Assembly: GCA_951813545.1 (NCBI GenBank)
Contig: OX638352.1
Location: 124,001 to 188,000 of the forward strand
DNA from: an uncultured Poribacteria bacterium
Lineage (GTDB): Bacteria > Poribacteria > WGA-4E > WGA-3G
Reading direction: 5' to 3'
Length of the DNA stretch: 64,000 bases
Position numbers and translations under genes: made by a program. Every line of letters starts with the position of its first letter. Within the stretch, counting starts at the first letter, position 1. Positions 52,250-61,494 of this stretch are shown here, one piece after another. The notes under the pieces are model-generated. The model was not told the DNA's origin and searched no databases. It saw nothing but the letters and a program-made list of their open reading frames with translations.

Positions 52250-54085
52250 ATGGATGCTAACACTACACATTCCCCCAACACAGAATCCCGTCCGTCTGCG
52301 GTAAAGACGCTGCGTCGCTTCTTCTTCGTCGCTTGGCATGCCAGCCGATTCGGCGCAATTGCGCAAGCACTTCTGACGCTCACACACGGATGTATCCCGA
52401 TAGGCATTCTTTGGGCAAGCCGGGAACTGGTGAACCTCATCGCTGCTTTTCTCGATGAGGAAGCAGATTTGAGTTTAGAAACCGCAGCACCCTGGGTGGC
52501 AGCACTCGTACTTTTGGCAATGCTCAGAAATATAGCAGGCACTTGTGATGGATATCTGCAATGGAAGATGAAAAACCTTATCGGACTCCACCAGCAGGGA
52601 GTCTTACTTGAGGCGACAACGCATATCGACTTTGCCGTTTTTGATCAACCGCAGACGTACGATTTGATACAACGGGCGCGACAAGCACTCGGGCATCGGC
52701 TCACGAACCTGTTGCGATTTATAACGGAGATTGGGCAACTCTGCGTGACGTTGGCAGGGTACGGAGTCCTCCTATGGATAGCGGATCCACTGCTGGTACT
52801 CGTAGTCGTGTTACCCGCGCTACCCTCCGCTTGGATTAAAGTTAAGACAGCCGAAAGAAGGTACAGCCACGATTACGCGGCGACACCAGTACGGCGTATG
52901 ATGGATTATATGCTGAGTTTATTACTCGGCACTTCCTCTGGACAGGAAGTGCGACTCTATGGTCTTTTCAATCTGCTTTTCGGACGCTGGCGAACGAACC
53001 ACCAAAAATGGAAGGAAGAATCGCTGGCAAAGATATGGACGGAAGCAAGGGCATCCATTGCGACAACTATCGCTGAAGTGATTGCTTATGCAGTAGCGAT
53101 TGGCATCCTCGCTGCGCGTATTGTGGACAGCAACCTTACACTTGGGGATTATGTGATTCTTACCGGAACCGCTGCATTCTTCCAAGGAGATCTGGAGGGA
53201 TTGCTTAGACTCATTCAAAATATACTTGAAGATGTCCCCTTGCTCCGTGATTTGCATCTCTTATTAGAACGCGGAAAAACGGCGCGTACACAGTCAGGAA
53301 CCGAGACATTCCCGCAGCCACTACAGCAAGGCGTAGAAGTGCGTAATCTACGTTTCCAATATCCGGGGGCGACTGACGATGTGTTAGAAGACATAAACTT
53401 TCATGTGCGTCCCGGAGAGATCGTTAGTATCGTGGGTGTTAACGGTGCGGGAAAATCAACACTTATTAAACTATTGCTCGGATTATACAAGCCTGATGAT
53501 GGAACCATCCGCTATGATGACGTAAATATCGCCGCAATTGCCCCGGAACAGATAGCCCTTAACTGTGCCGCCGTATTCCAAGACTTCGCGCGATTTCGTA
53601 GACCTGTGCGTGAGGAATTGGTGCCAGGTCCCCCAAACCTCCACATTGACGATGAAGCACTCCGGCGCGTCATCAATGCAGTTGGCATCGAGGAGCGTTT
53701 TCAGACGCTTCCGCGCGGCTTGGATACCTTCCTTGACCCTTCACTCGGCGAAGGAGGTGAAGGTGCGGAACTCTCTGGAGGCGAATGGCAAAAAGTTGCA
53801 CTTGCGCGGGCTTTAGTTAGGAATCCGCAAGTTCTCGTCCTTGACGAACCGACTGCAGCGTTGGATCCACAAGCCGAAGTCGAACTTTACCAACGTTTTG
53901 TGGAACTTGCCGCTGGGCGGATGACGTTCCTGATTTCACACCGAATCGGATCGGCGCGTCTCGCAGATCGGATCTTGGTATTAGATTCGGGACGTATTGT
54001 TGAAGACGGCACGCATGAGGCGTTACTTGCCCAAGATGGTCTCTACGCCAGATTTTTTCAAGCACAAGCCCACTGGTACCAATAG
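52250..54085 (+). CDS. ABC exporter half-transporter (permease plus ATPase)
   Basis: A 611-residue half-transporter. The N-terminal part has about five to six membrane helices with ALTLTHGCIPIGILWASREL at the start. The ATPase domain (about 370-611) carries Walker A GVNGAGKSTLIKLLLGLYKP, signature LSGGEWQKVALARALV, Walker B VLVLDEPTAALDPQAEVELY and the switch His in LISHRIGSARL. ggaga lies just before the ATG at 52250, which is preferred over 52190. The next gene is a second half-transporter, so they probably act as a heterodimer. The exported substrate is unknown. Confidence 0.87.
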   Translation: MDANTTHSPNTESRPSAVKTLRRFFFVAWHASRFGAIAQALLTLTHGCIPIGILWASRELVNLIAAFLDEEADLSLETAAPWVAALVLLAMLRNIAGTCDGYLQWKMKNLIGLHQQGVLLEATTHIDFAVFDQPQTYDLIQRARQALGHRLTNLLRFITEIGQLCVTLAGYGVLLWIADPLLVLVVVLPALPSAWIKVKTAERRYSHDYAATPVRRMMDYMLSLLLGTSSGQEVRLYGLFNLLFGRWRTNHQKWKEESLAKIWTEARASIATTIAEVIAYAVAIGILAARIVDSNLTLGDYVILTGTAAFFQGDLEGLLRLIQNILEDVPLLRDLHLLLERGKTARTQSGTETFPQPLQQGVEVRNLRFQYPGATDDVLEDINFHVRPGEIVSIVGVNGAGKSTLIKLLLGLYKPDDGTIRYDDVNIAAIAPEQIALNCAAVFQDFARFRRPVREELVPGPPNLHIDDEALRRVINAVGIEERFQTLPRGLDTFLDPSLGEGGEGAELSGGEWQKVALARALVRNPQVLVLDEPTAALDPQAEVELYQRFVELAAGRMTFLISHRIGSARLADRILVLDSGRIVEDGTHEALLAQDGLYARFFQAQAHWYQ

Positions 54086-54120
54086 GAATTGCTCACAAGA
54101 ATGGAAACTCTCTGTCTTGA

Positions 54121-54148
54121 CCGAACCGCAAGGAACAACTAAAAAATG
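54121..54148 (+). promoter_or_regulatory. Dispersed leader motif at a start codon
   Basis: ccgaaccgcaaggaacaact then aaaaaatg runs directly into the ATG at 54146. A related sequence lies before the outer-membrane gene at 6663 and a reversed copy at 17043. aagg within it may act as the ribosome-binding site. Whether it is a real leader signal or a repeat is open. Confidence 0.45.
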
Positions 54149-55981
54149 CAAAACGCTAATGGAAAATGGAAAACATGGGGATTGGCTGCCAAAGAAAGTC
54201 TCATCGCATACTTCCGAACTTTTGCGATTGTCTGGCGGAGCGGTTCACTCGCGCTTTCGGGTATGATGTTTCTCACACTATCTCTCGGCGTTCTGCCTGT
54301 AGGCGAGTTTTTCGTTACGGAACACTTAGTCAATGCAATCACTGCCGTTATAGGCGATGTCGATTGGTGGCAGCAGGTTGTCCCGTGGTTGCTCGGTCTA
54401 CTCGGACTACAAATCTATAGTACGCTTGCAGACCAGTTACGAGAACCCTTACGCCTCAATGTCAGAGAAAATATCGAAATTTGGATTAGTGAAGGTATCG
54501 CACGGAAATCTAATACAATAGAGTTGCTCGAGTTCCAGACCCCAGAATTCCAAAACGCGCTGGCGCGAGCGCGCACCATGTCTGGTGATGAACTTGAAGA
54601 GATTGTGTGGTGGATCGTTGACAGCATTCAACAATTAATCAGCGTCACCGCGCTTGGTATCGTGTTGTGGAACCTCCACCCGTTGTTAGCATTGCTTCCG
54701 ACGGTGACCGGTATAGTGTCTTGGTGGAGTGGTTCACACTTCGCTGTCGATGCTTACAGCCTTGATGTCCAACAGACACCACAGCAGCGGGAGCGAGATG
54801 CGTTAGAAGGTATTCTGACAGATCGCGGTGCTGGTAAGGAAGTACGGTTATACCAAGCACAAAACTTATGGATAGAACGCTGGCGAAAGTTATGGAAAGG
54901 ACTTATACAAGAACAACAGGCAATTGAACGGCGTAAATTTTGGGCGCATCTTGCAATTGGTATCTCACGCGCCTTGTTGTACGCTTGTTCGCTTATTCTT
55001 TTACTGCTAGCGGTCTCTCGCGGTAGATTGACAGTCGGCACCTATGTCGCCGCTGCCGTCGCTATCGTTAACTTAGATGGCATCTGGAACGGAGTCGCTG
55101 GCTATTTTCTATTGATTGCGGACGAGATGCGCCGTTTGTCAGGAGATTTGTACTCGTTTTTGGATCGTGACACTAAAACAGTCGGTAAAGCCCCCTCAAC
55201 ACCTCAGCAAACGCCCAATCTGACAGCCTCACAAGAACCTTCACATCTACAGATAGAAAATGTTTCGTTTTTCTATCCAAATGCGCAAGAACCGGTGCTT
55301 CGTCAGGTGAATCTAACATTAAATAAAGGGGAGCGGGTTGCACTCGTTGGACCCAACGGTGCAGGAAAATCTACATTGGCACGTCTACTTCTTGGGCTAT
55401 ACAAACCGCAAACAGGCGCAATTCGTGTGGGCGATACACCTTTAAACGAAGAAAATCGTCAGCAGTGGTTGGCGCATTGTAGTGCAGTGTTTCAAGATTT
55501 CACGTGCTATCATCTTACTGCACGCGAGAATATTATCTTTGGTGACTTAGAACATCCTGAACGTATGGAAGAGGCATCAATTGCCGGTGGGGCAGCTTCA
55601 GTCATTGATGGACTTAGTGCAGGCTATGAAACTGTGTTAGGACCGACTTTTGGGGGACGCGATCTATCCGGCGGCGAGTGGCAACGCATCGCAACAGCAA
55701 GGGGTTTCATGCGGGAAACACCATGGTTGGTTGTCCTTGATGAACCGACTGCTGCATTAGACCCTTTAGCCGAACAGGCGATCTATGAACGATTTATTCA
55801 ACGGAGTGCCGGGCGTACCTCGGTGTTAATCTCACACCGTCTCTCTTCTGTCCGCACCTGCGAGCGGATCGTTGTAATTGACAACGGAACGATTGTGGAA
55901 GACGGGGACCATGAGACATTATTGGCAAAAGATGGACTTTATGCCCAGTTCTTCAGAGCACAAGCACAATGGTATGTTTGA
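54146..55981 (+). CDS. ABC exporter half-transporter (permease plus ATPase)
   Basis: A 611-residue partner of the protein at 52250. It has N-terminal membrane helices (ALSGMMFLTLSLGVLPVGEF) and an ATPase domain with Walker A GPNGAGKSTLARLLLGLYKP, signature LSGGEWQRIATARGFM, Walker B WLVVLDEPTAALDPLAEQAI and LISHRLSSVRTC. Sequence similarity with 52250 is high in the ATPase half and weaker in the membrane half, as in heterodimeric exporters. It follows the first gene by 60 bases and starts inside the dispersed leader motif. Confidence 0.87.
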   Translation: MQNANGKWKTWGLAAKESLIAYFRTFAIVWRSGSLALSGMMFLTLSLGVLPVGEFFVTEHLVNAITAVIGDVDWWQQVVPWLLGLLGLQIYSTLADQLREPLRLNVRENIEIWISEGIARKSNTIELLEFQTPEFQNALARARTMSGDELEEIVWWIVDSIQQLISVTALGIVLWNLHPLLALLPTVTGIVSWWSGSHFAVDAYSLDVQQTPQQRERDALEGILTDRGAGKEVRLYQAQNLWIERWRKLWKGLIQEQQAIERRKFWAHLAIGISRALLYACSLILLLLAVSRGRLTVGTYVAAAVAIVNLDGIWNGVAGYFLLIADEMRRLSGDLYSFLDRDTKTVGKAPSTPQQTPNLTASQEPSHLQIENVSFFYPNAQEPVLRQVNLTLNKGERVALVGPNGAGKSTLARLLLGLYKPQTGAIRVGDTPLNEENRQQWLAHCSAVFQDFTCYHLTARENIIFGDLEHPERMEEASIAGGAASVIDGLSAGYETVLGPTFGGRDLSGGEWQRIATARGFMRETPWLVVLDEPTAALDPLAEQAIYERFIQRSAGRTSVLISHRLSSVRTCERIVVIDNGTIVEDGDHETLLAKDGLYAQFFRAQAQWYV

Positions 55982-56385
55982 CAGAGGCATTCAGTTGTCA
56001 GCAGTCAGCAAAAAACGTTTCGTAAAGTCAGATGAAAATAACGTCTTATTCAGATGAAAATAACGTCTTATAAGGTGAGTTTGAAAATAAAAATTAAAGC
56101 GTCCCGTAGGTATTTTATTCTCCAACCAACGTTTAATTATCAAACTCATGTTAACTTTAGGCAAACCTTCTGACCGATATTTTCCATCCTTCTGACCGAT
56201 ATTTTTCCACAAAAACACCACTTTTTCGCGGAATTGTGTAAGTTTTTATTGTCAAGTCGCGTCACTATATGAAGTCATATTGAGTAAAACATAGAAATGT
56301 TGTAAAATAGTGGAATAAAAGGCGACACTTTATGTCCCTTTATTTTCCACATTTGATACCCATTTACTTTATGAAAGGTGCTCTT
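55982..56385. other. Spacer with short repeats before an IS element
   Basis: No gene is supported. It starts with a cattcagttgtcagcagtcag unit (55988-56008) of the palindromic repeat family. Two direct duplications follow: cagatgaaaataacgtctta (56029 and 56051) and ccttctgaccgatattt (56166 and 56188). A gtaag-17-cgtc pair at 56258-56283 vaguely resembles the ECF promoter at 37747, but the match is poor. Confidence 0.45.
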
Positions 56386-57254
56386 ATGACAGCTGAATCT
56401 CAAAAGTCGCCGAGATACAATGGTATTCCGAAACAGGTTTCGCGCAAGGATTTTAATGAGTATATCTTGCCACATCTATCGAAACGTATCAAAGGTCCGA
56501 AGCCGAAACTCTCCTTCTATAAGATATTCAACTATATCCTCTATGTTTTACATACGGGCATTCAATGGAATCAACTCCGAACCCGGCGCAATGAACTGCA
56601 TTGGTCGAATGTCTATAAATGGCATCATCGCTGGTCCAAAGATGGCTCGTATGAGAACCTTTTTCAGGCGTCCGTGATACACTTGCTTGATACCGATCAA
56701 CTTGATACGACCTGCGTTCATGGAGATGGGTCGAACACGGTCGTAAAAAAGGGGGTGCCGGCATCGGTTATTCAGGACACAAACACCAGAAAGGCGAAAA
56801 AGAGCTAACTCTTACCGATAATCACGGGTTTATCATAGGCCCGACAACGATTAGACCCATCAATGAACATGATACAACCATTTTGCCCGAAGCCTTCAGG
56901 GATCTCATCGCTTTTAGTCAACGGATGGGTATGGATCTATGCGGCTCCGCACTCACGCTTGACTCGGCATTTGACGCCAAGGCGAATCATAAGATCATTA
57001 GAGAACACGGACTGATCCCCGTGATCTATCCCAACAAGCGCAATGCTAAAGAACCTATCGTTATTGCGCGCATGTTCCGCTGGTTTAACAAAGACATATA
57101 CAAACTACGATATAAAGTCGAGCGAACTTTCGGATGGCAGGATACTTACCGAAGACTCGCACTGAGCTACGATAAACTCAAAGAGACCCGGTTAGGGTTT
57201 CGCCATTTAGCTTATTCTATGATTAACTTGCGGATAACTTTCAACCATTCATAA
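56386..57254 (+). mobile_element. IS5-type transposase in two frames with -1 frameshift site
   Basis: Frame 1 (56386-56808) encodes the N-terminal half: QVSRKDFNEYILPHLSKRIK, then FNYILYVLHTGIQWNQLRTR, the DUF4096-like N-domain, followed by HGDGSNTVVKKG. Frame 2 (about 56752-57254) continues GIGYSGHKHQKGEKELTLTD, then ILPEAFRDLIAFSQRMGMDL, TLDSAFDAKANHKIIREHGL and RYKVERTFGWQDTYRRLALS, a DDE core. The junction holds A_AAA_AAG (56745-56751) followed by a G-run, the classic -1 slippery heptamer, in the right phase. Such frameshifting is known in IS5/IS427 elements. Terminal inverted repeats were not located. The protein is complete only after the shift. Confidence 0.75.
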
Positions 57255-57311
57255 CGCGTACTCGCTATGAGTTCTATACTAAATAAGGCACTTTCTTTTT
57301 TGAGGCGTTTG

Positions 57312-57500
57312 ATGAGAAACGACAATGCTGAATTGATTCGACGTATCCTTGAAGGCGATGATGCTGCTTTTGCGGACTTGGTTAGGAAGTACCAGAAGCG
57401 GGTTCACGCGCTTGCATGGCGGAAAATTGGGGATTTCCATATCGCTGAAGATATTACGCAGGAGGCGTTTCTACAAGTCTATCGGAAATTAGCGACTTTG
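57312..57500 (+). pseudogene. Truncated ECF sigma factor (third paralogue)
   Basis: The start MRNDNAELIRRILEGDDAAF, then VRKYQKRVHALAWRKIGDFH and ITQEAFLQVYRKLATL is region 2 of the same type as the sigma domains at 37845 and 43037. After about 57500 the frame runs on to 57857 without resemblance to sigma factors. Region 4, the helix and the propeller are all missing. An IS5-type element lies immediately upstream. It is a deletion remnant. Confidence 0.7.
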
Positions 57501-57889
57501 ATGGTAAACCGATCTCACTTCGCGATTACCGCGGAAAAGTTGTTTTGCTCGATTTTTGGGCAGTATGGTGTCTGCCATGTACTGATGAAATTCCAAATAT
57601 CAAAAAGGTTTACGATACCTATAAGAATGCAGGATTTGATGTCATTGGGATCAGTCTTGATCATCATAAATACAAAGTTCGGGATTATATTAAAGCGAAT
57701 AACATCCCTTGGCGGCAGATTGTTAGTGGAAAAGGGTGGGACAGTCCAGTTTCGCGACAGTATAACATTCGTTCAATCCCGGCACCGCTGCTCATTGACC
57801 GAGAGGGCAGACTCATCTCACATAATGCAAGAGGGGCAGATTTGGAGAGACTCGTAGCAGAAGCAGTGCGGGATAAATCCACGGACTAA
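57497..57889 (+). pseudogene. Thioredoxin-like (TlpA-type) domain lacking a start
   Basis: In the frame of 57545-57889 the sequence reads DFDGKPISLRDYRGKVVLLD, then FWAVWCLPCTDEIPNIKKVY, IPAPLLIDREGRLISHNARG. This is a TlpA/redoxin fold with the CXXC active site WCLPC. It has no ATG or export signal; it begins inside the truncated sigma gene and in another frame, so the 5' part was lost at the junction (about 57500). It cannot be expressed as a normal periplasmic protein unless from the TTG at 57545, which would leave the fold incomplete. Confidence 0.6.
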
Positions 57890-57940
57890 AACTGAAAGGC
57901 ACCGCTCATAAGCGTTATCCTACAAGATAGATACCATTCT

Positions 57941-58822
57941 CTACTCCGATTTCAAGTTTTCCGCCAAGATTTCAATCAGTTCGGCTAAAGTCGGGAATTC
58001 GTCACGTGCCTCTGGTGGGAGATCTGCGAGGTGCGTGTCGCCAACAAATCGGTACATATCCGCTGCGCCTGTTAAGATGTTCGGTGTTAATCCGACATGT
58101 TCAAAAGTTGCCGAGATCTCTTCCATCTCACCGATCCAACGTCTCGCTTTAGGTGGCATGCTCGGCAGTCCTCTTTCCATCCGCTCAAAAAGTGCCGATT
58201 GACTCAACTGAAACTCTGCTGTCAACGCATCTGAGACACCTAAAACGGATGCAGCGGTGAGCAGCTCGGTACAGAGTGCCGTTAGCCCTTTCGTAAGGGA
58301 GGCGTAGCACATCTTAATCGCAGAAGCAAGCCCTATCTCGTCTCCGAGCCTGCGAACATCTAACCCGTAATTGTTGAGTTCCGAGAAGGTGTCAAGCTGC
58401 GGTCCCGATGCATAGAAGCGCGTCGCCCCGGGTGTGCGCGGTGGTGGACCGATGATAGAGGCATCAACGAAAGTTCCGCCTGCTGCAGTAATAACATCCC
58501 CTAATTTGCGCACCGTCTGGGGTGCGATGGCGTTGCAGTCGGTGTATGTTAGCGTTGTATCGGTCTGTCGCAGTGCCTCCGCGACTGCGGACGCAGCGGA
58601 CATCGCCTGTGCAGGCACCATAATTGAGAGGATAAGGTCGGCTTCGGTAACGAGTTCGGAATACGTCGGCACATCTGCAATGCCTGCTTTCTCAGCGAGT
58701 TCACGGGTGCGCTGACTTCTTCCGTGCAGACAGGTTATGACACGCAAACCGTTTTCACGAAGGACGTTTCCGACGGTGTGCCCCATATCACCAGGGCTTA
58801 AAATTCCGACTGTGTTGGGCAT
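57941..58822 (-). CDS. NAD(P)-binding dehydrogenase, 6PGDH/DUF1932 type
   Basis: A 293-residue protein of the beta-hydroxyacid dehydrogenase superfamily. The N-terminal Rossmann motif is present as VGILSPGDMGHTVGNVLREN, with a Ser-Pro-Gly-Asp variant of the GxGxMG loop. TFVDASIIGPPPRTPGATRF holds the conserved substrate-binding residues, and the catalytic Lys lies in LASAIKMCYASLTKGLTALC. The helical C-terminal domain is of the DUF1932 type. cggaggt precedes the ATG. The substrate is unknown. It starts 17 bases after the end of the metal exporter gene. Confidence 0.82.
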   Translation of the reverse strand: MPNTVGILSPGDMGHTVGNVLRENGLRVITCLHGRSQRTRELAEKAGIADVPTYSELVTEADLILSIMVPAQAMSAASAVAEALRQTDTTLTYTDCNAIAPQTVRKLGDVITAAGGTFVDASIIGPPPRTPGATRFYASGPQLDTFSELNNYGLDVRRLGDEIGLASAIKMCYASLTKGLTALCTELLTAASVLGVSDALTAEFQLSQSALFERMERGLPSMPPKARRWIGEMEEISATFEHVGLTPNILTGAADMYRFVGDTHLADLPPEARDEFPTLAELIEILAENLKSE

Positions 58823-58839
58823 AGATTACCTCCGCTTTT

Positions 58840-59862
58840 TCAAATATGAAGACCGACAGTGTTGAATGCTTTGAAGACTAATATTGCGCCGAGTAGGATG
58901 ACGACAGCGGCACTGATAATCGGTAAACGCTGTAACCAGAGACCTTCGCCTGTGAAACGCTCGATTACCGGTTTTGCCATCACCATCAGAATACCGATAG
59001 CGACCAACACAGCGGCAAGCCCTAATGAGAAAGCACACAAGATAATCAAACCCCACACAAGCTTGCCAAGACTAATCGCAAATAGGAGTCCGATGAGTGC
59101 ATCGACACACGGCACGATACCACCAGAGATACCAAGCGATAGCAACCCCCAAAAACCGGTACGTTCTGGCGGCGCGTGGCTATGCGTCTGCCCACCATGA
59201 CTGTGTGTTAGGGCGTGGTCATGTGAATGGCCATGGTCATCATCATGCGAATGGTCATGTGAATCGTCGTGTCCATGATCGTGGTCGTCTGCGTGTGGGT
59301 GATCATGGTCATGTGAATGATCGTGGTCATGTGAATGGTTGTGCGGGTGTGGGTGCTGATGTCCATGTGCATGGCTGTGTGCCCCACTGTAGTACTGCTT
59401 CATGTTTCTGGTAAGCAGCCACGCGCCAATACCAACAATCAAGACCCCAGAGAACAGACTCAACCACGGAACGATATCCTCCGGTGCAAAGCCCTGTGCT
59501 ACCAGCATCACAATTCCGAGTGCTATGACGCTGAAGGTGTGTGTAAAGGTAACGACAAGCCCAAGGAAAACTGCGTCAATTACCCTGCCTTTAGAACCGA
59601 CGAGGTAAGCAGCGACGATGGCTTTTCCGTGTCCGGGTGTTAACGCGTGCAAACCGCCAAGCACGAATGAAACCACAAGGGCAACAATCGCCAATTGAAG
59701 CGTAAGTGGTTTGTTTATGAGTTCCTTTATCCGATCGCCTGAATGCTCATGCCCTTCGTCAGCAAAGACCAACGCGCACCCGACAACACCGATAAAAATA
59801 ATACTGGCTTGCAATATGCGTTTGCAAGCTGCGCTGCTGAAATAGTAACAATGTCTCTTCAA
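58840..59862 (-). CDS. Nickel/cobalt exporter of the NicO/RcnA family
   Basis: A 340-residue inner-membrane transporter of six to seven helices. The family motifs are ALTPGHGKAIVAAYLVG in helix 1-2 and GGIVPCVDALIGLLFA. Between helices lies a loop of about 75 residues made largely of His/Asp/Gly repeats, well suited to bind Ni or Co before export. It starts with TTG at 59862, and the first 20 residues (FSSAACKRILQASII) are encoded by a fragment of the gcttgcaagc repeat family, so the natural start may lie further in. It begins six bases after the end of the NHL gene. Confidence 0.85.
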   Translation of the reverse strand: MKRHCYYFSSAACKRILQASIIFIGVVGCALVFADEGHEHSGDRIKELINKPLTLQLAIVALVVSFVLGGLHALTPGHGKAIVAAYLVGSKGRVIDAVFLGLVVTFTHTFSVIALGIVMLVAQGFAPEDIVPWLSLFSGVLIVGIGAWLLTRNMKQYYSGAHSHAHGHQHPHPHNHSHDHDHSHDHDHPHADDHDHGHDDSHDHSHDDDHGHSHDHALTHSHGGQTHSHAPPERTGFWGLLSLGISGGIVPCVDALIGLLFAISLGKLVWGLIILCAFSLGLAAVLVAIGILMVMAKPVIERFTGEGLWLQRLPIISAAVVILLGAILVFKAFNTVGLHI

Positions 59863-59868
59863 AACCGA

Positions 59869-60717
59869 TTAAACCCTCGCGAATTTCTGGAAACGTCTAT
59901 CCGCAATGACTTCACTAACATAGATGTTCCCGTTTGAATCGATCCAGATGCCGTGTGGAGAATCGCTGAATTGTCCGGGAGCGTCTCCCTTTTCGCCCCA
60001 GCGTCCGATGACCTCTCCGTCGAGCGTCATGATACTGATGCGTTGTCCTCCCTCGGCGATGTGGATAACATTATCACTGTCAATAAAGAGGTCGTTTGGA
60101 GAACGGAGGTCTGTCCATTCGGTCAAGTATTCACCGTCGTTATTAAAAATCTGACAGCGAAGGTTACCGCGGTCGAGAATGTAAACCTGATCATTGTGGT
60201 CCACGGTGACATCGTGTGGGAGGTTAAATTCCCCAGGTCCTGTTCCCGGTGCGCCCCACGAAACGATGACTTCACCATCGGCAGTCATTCGGTGTACCCG
60301 CGATTGTCCGTAACCATCAGAGACGTACATCTCCCCAGACGTGGAGAGGACAGCACGCGTCGGTTCATTAAAGGGTCCCCCCGGCGCGCCCGGTTGATTG
60401 ACAGTCCCAAATGTCTCCAACAGCTCCCCGTCAAGCGAAAATTTTCTCACGGTATGATCGACAGTATCCGTGGTATAGATTTCATCGTCGGGACTTATCC
60501 AGATGCCGTGCGGTTTTTGGAAGATATCCTTTCCCCATTCAGTAACAAAGGTGCCATCCGCCTCAAAAACGAGCATAGCAGGCTGTGGACTACGGTTGTA
60601 GACATAGACCCTGTCATTTGAGTCGCACGCTACACCCGAAACAAGTCCGAGTTGGGGAATCATACCCCATCCTTCTACGACTTCATATTGATAATCACCT
60701 GTTCCAAAAGTTGCCAT
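59869..60717 (-). CDS. NHL-repeat beta-propeller protein
   Basis: A 282-residue soluble protein made of about six NHL-type blades, for example GVACDSNDRVYVYNRSPQPA, KPHGIWISPDDEIYTTDTVD, NEPTRAVLSTSGEMYVSDGY and DSPHGIWIDSNGNIYVSEVI. There is no signal peptide, so it should be cytoplasmic unless exported by another route. It resembles the lyase-like propellers of peptidyl-amidating enzymes but without their catalytic residues being evident. aggaga precedes the ATG. Function unknown; propellers of this type usually bind ligands or proteins. Confidence 0.75.
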   Translation of the reverse strand: MATFGTGDYQYEVVEGWGMIPQLGLVSGVACDSNDRVYVYNRSPQPAMLVFEADGTFVTEWGKDIFQKPHGIWISPDDEIYTTDTVDHTVRKFSLDGELLETFGTVNQPGAPGGPFNEPTRAVLSTSGEMYVSDGYGQSRVHRMTADGEVIVSWGAPGTGPGEFNLPHDVTVDHNDQVYILDRGNLRCQIFNNDGEYLTEWTDLRSPNDLFIDSDNVIHIAEGGQRISIMTLDGEVIGRWGEKGDAPGQFSDSPHGIWIDSNGNIYVSEVIADRRFQKFARV

Positions 60718-60731
60718 GTTGATGTCTCCTG

Positions 60732-61394
60732 TTAAGTGCTAACGTTTACGTACTTGGCGACAATAGATTTCAGAATTTGGACGATGCATTCTGCTTCCCA
60801 AACGCCATCGTATCTGGGCGAAAATTCAATGTGGAGGGTAGGTTTTTCGGTTTCAATGGCACCAACGACTCCACGTACAAATGTCCAATCGTCGGTGATA
60901 GTGTAGCATCCAAAAATTTCTTGTTCAGTGTTAGGACTATTTTCCCAATTGAGCCATGCGGCGGCGAGCATTTCGCCATAGAGCTGGAATTGGGGATTGG
61001 GTGCATTGATGCCGCGTTTTGCCTCATGCACAATGAGATAAGGCGGTTCAATTCTACCTCCAACAGAGGGAGCAAGCGCGCCATCCGCTTCGCCTTCAAG
61101 TTCAAAAGTGGGGTACGTGGCTTTGAGAGGGACACTTGCCCATGCTTGAACTTGTCCCTGTTCTGCCAAACGTAACAACGGATAGATCGCCCGTCCCCAA
61201 ATTGTAGCCTCGTTCATAATTGGTAGATGGTATCGGTGCCTGTCTGACTTGAAGTACTCAAGTAGTATCCGCTCTTCCTGTGTCAGGGACATCTGCATTT
61301 TCCGCCATGCTTCCAAGTCTCCATCTACTTCGTGTAGGGTGATAAGTGTATTAAGCGTTTCTTCGGTGAGTTGTGATAATGGATATGTTTGCAT
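60732..61394 (-). CDS. Possible PD-(D/E)XK nuclease-fold protein
   Basis: A 220-residue protein. It has EGEADGALAPSVGG, then YLIVHEAKRGINAPNPQFQL and YGEMLAAAWLNW. The order Glu/Asp..., Glu-x-Lys, then Gln resembles the catalytic core of PD-(D/E)XK enzymes, but it is a weak pattern and the Asp is part of GEADGA. It could equally be a nonenzymatic relative. aaggaggt precedes the ATG and it precedes the NHL gene by 14 bases. Function unknown. Confidence 0.5.
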   Translation of the reverse strand: MQTYPLSQLTEETLNTLITLHEVDGDLEAWRKMQMSLTQEERILLEYFKSDRHRYHLPIMNEATIWGRAIYPLLRLAEQGQVQAWASVPLKATYPTFELEGEADGALAPSVGGRIEPPYLIVHEAKRGINAPNPQFQLYGEMLAAAWLNWENSPNTEQEIFGCYTITDDWTFVRGVVGAIETEKPTLHIEFSPRYDGVWEAECIVQILKSIVAKYVNVST

Positions 61395-61494
61395 TTTTGA
61401 AACCTCCTTCGAGTCTGCCCAGGTATTTTTGAAGCCTGCTCCAAAAGGATTTCAAATCCGATAATATCTAATTTTGGAATATATTGCAACCGTT

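Noticed and set aside
57267..57857. A 196-residue intact protein beginning at 57267
   Set aside because: Only the first part resembles a sigma region 2. The remainder has no similarity and overlaps the redoxin frame, so the product is a chimera from a deletion junction.
59097..59414. Plus-strand frames across the His-rich loop of the metal exporter
   Set aside because: They arise from the repetitive His/Asp codons of the minus-strand gene and have no independent start signal.
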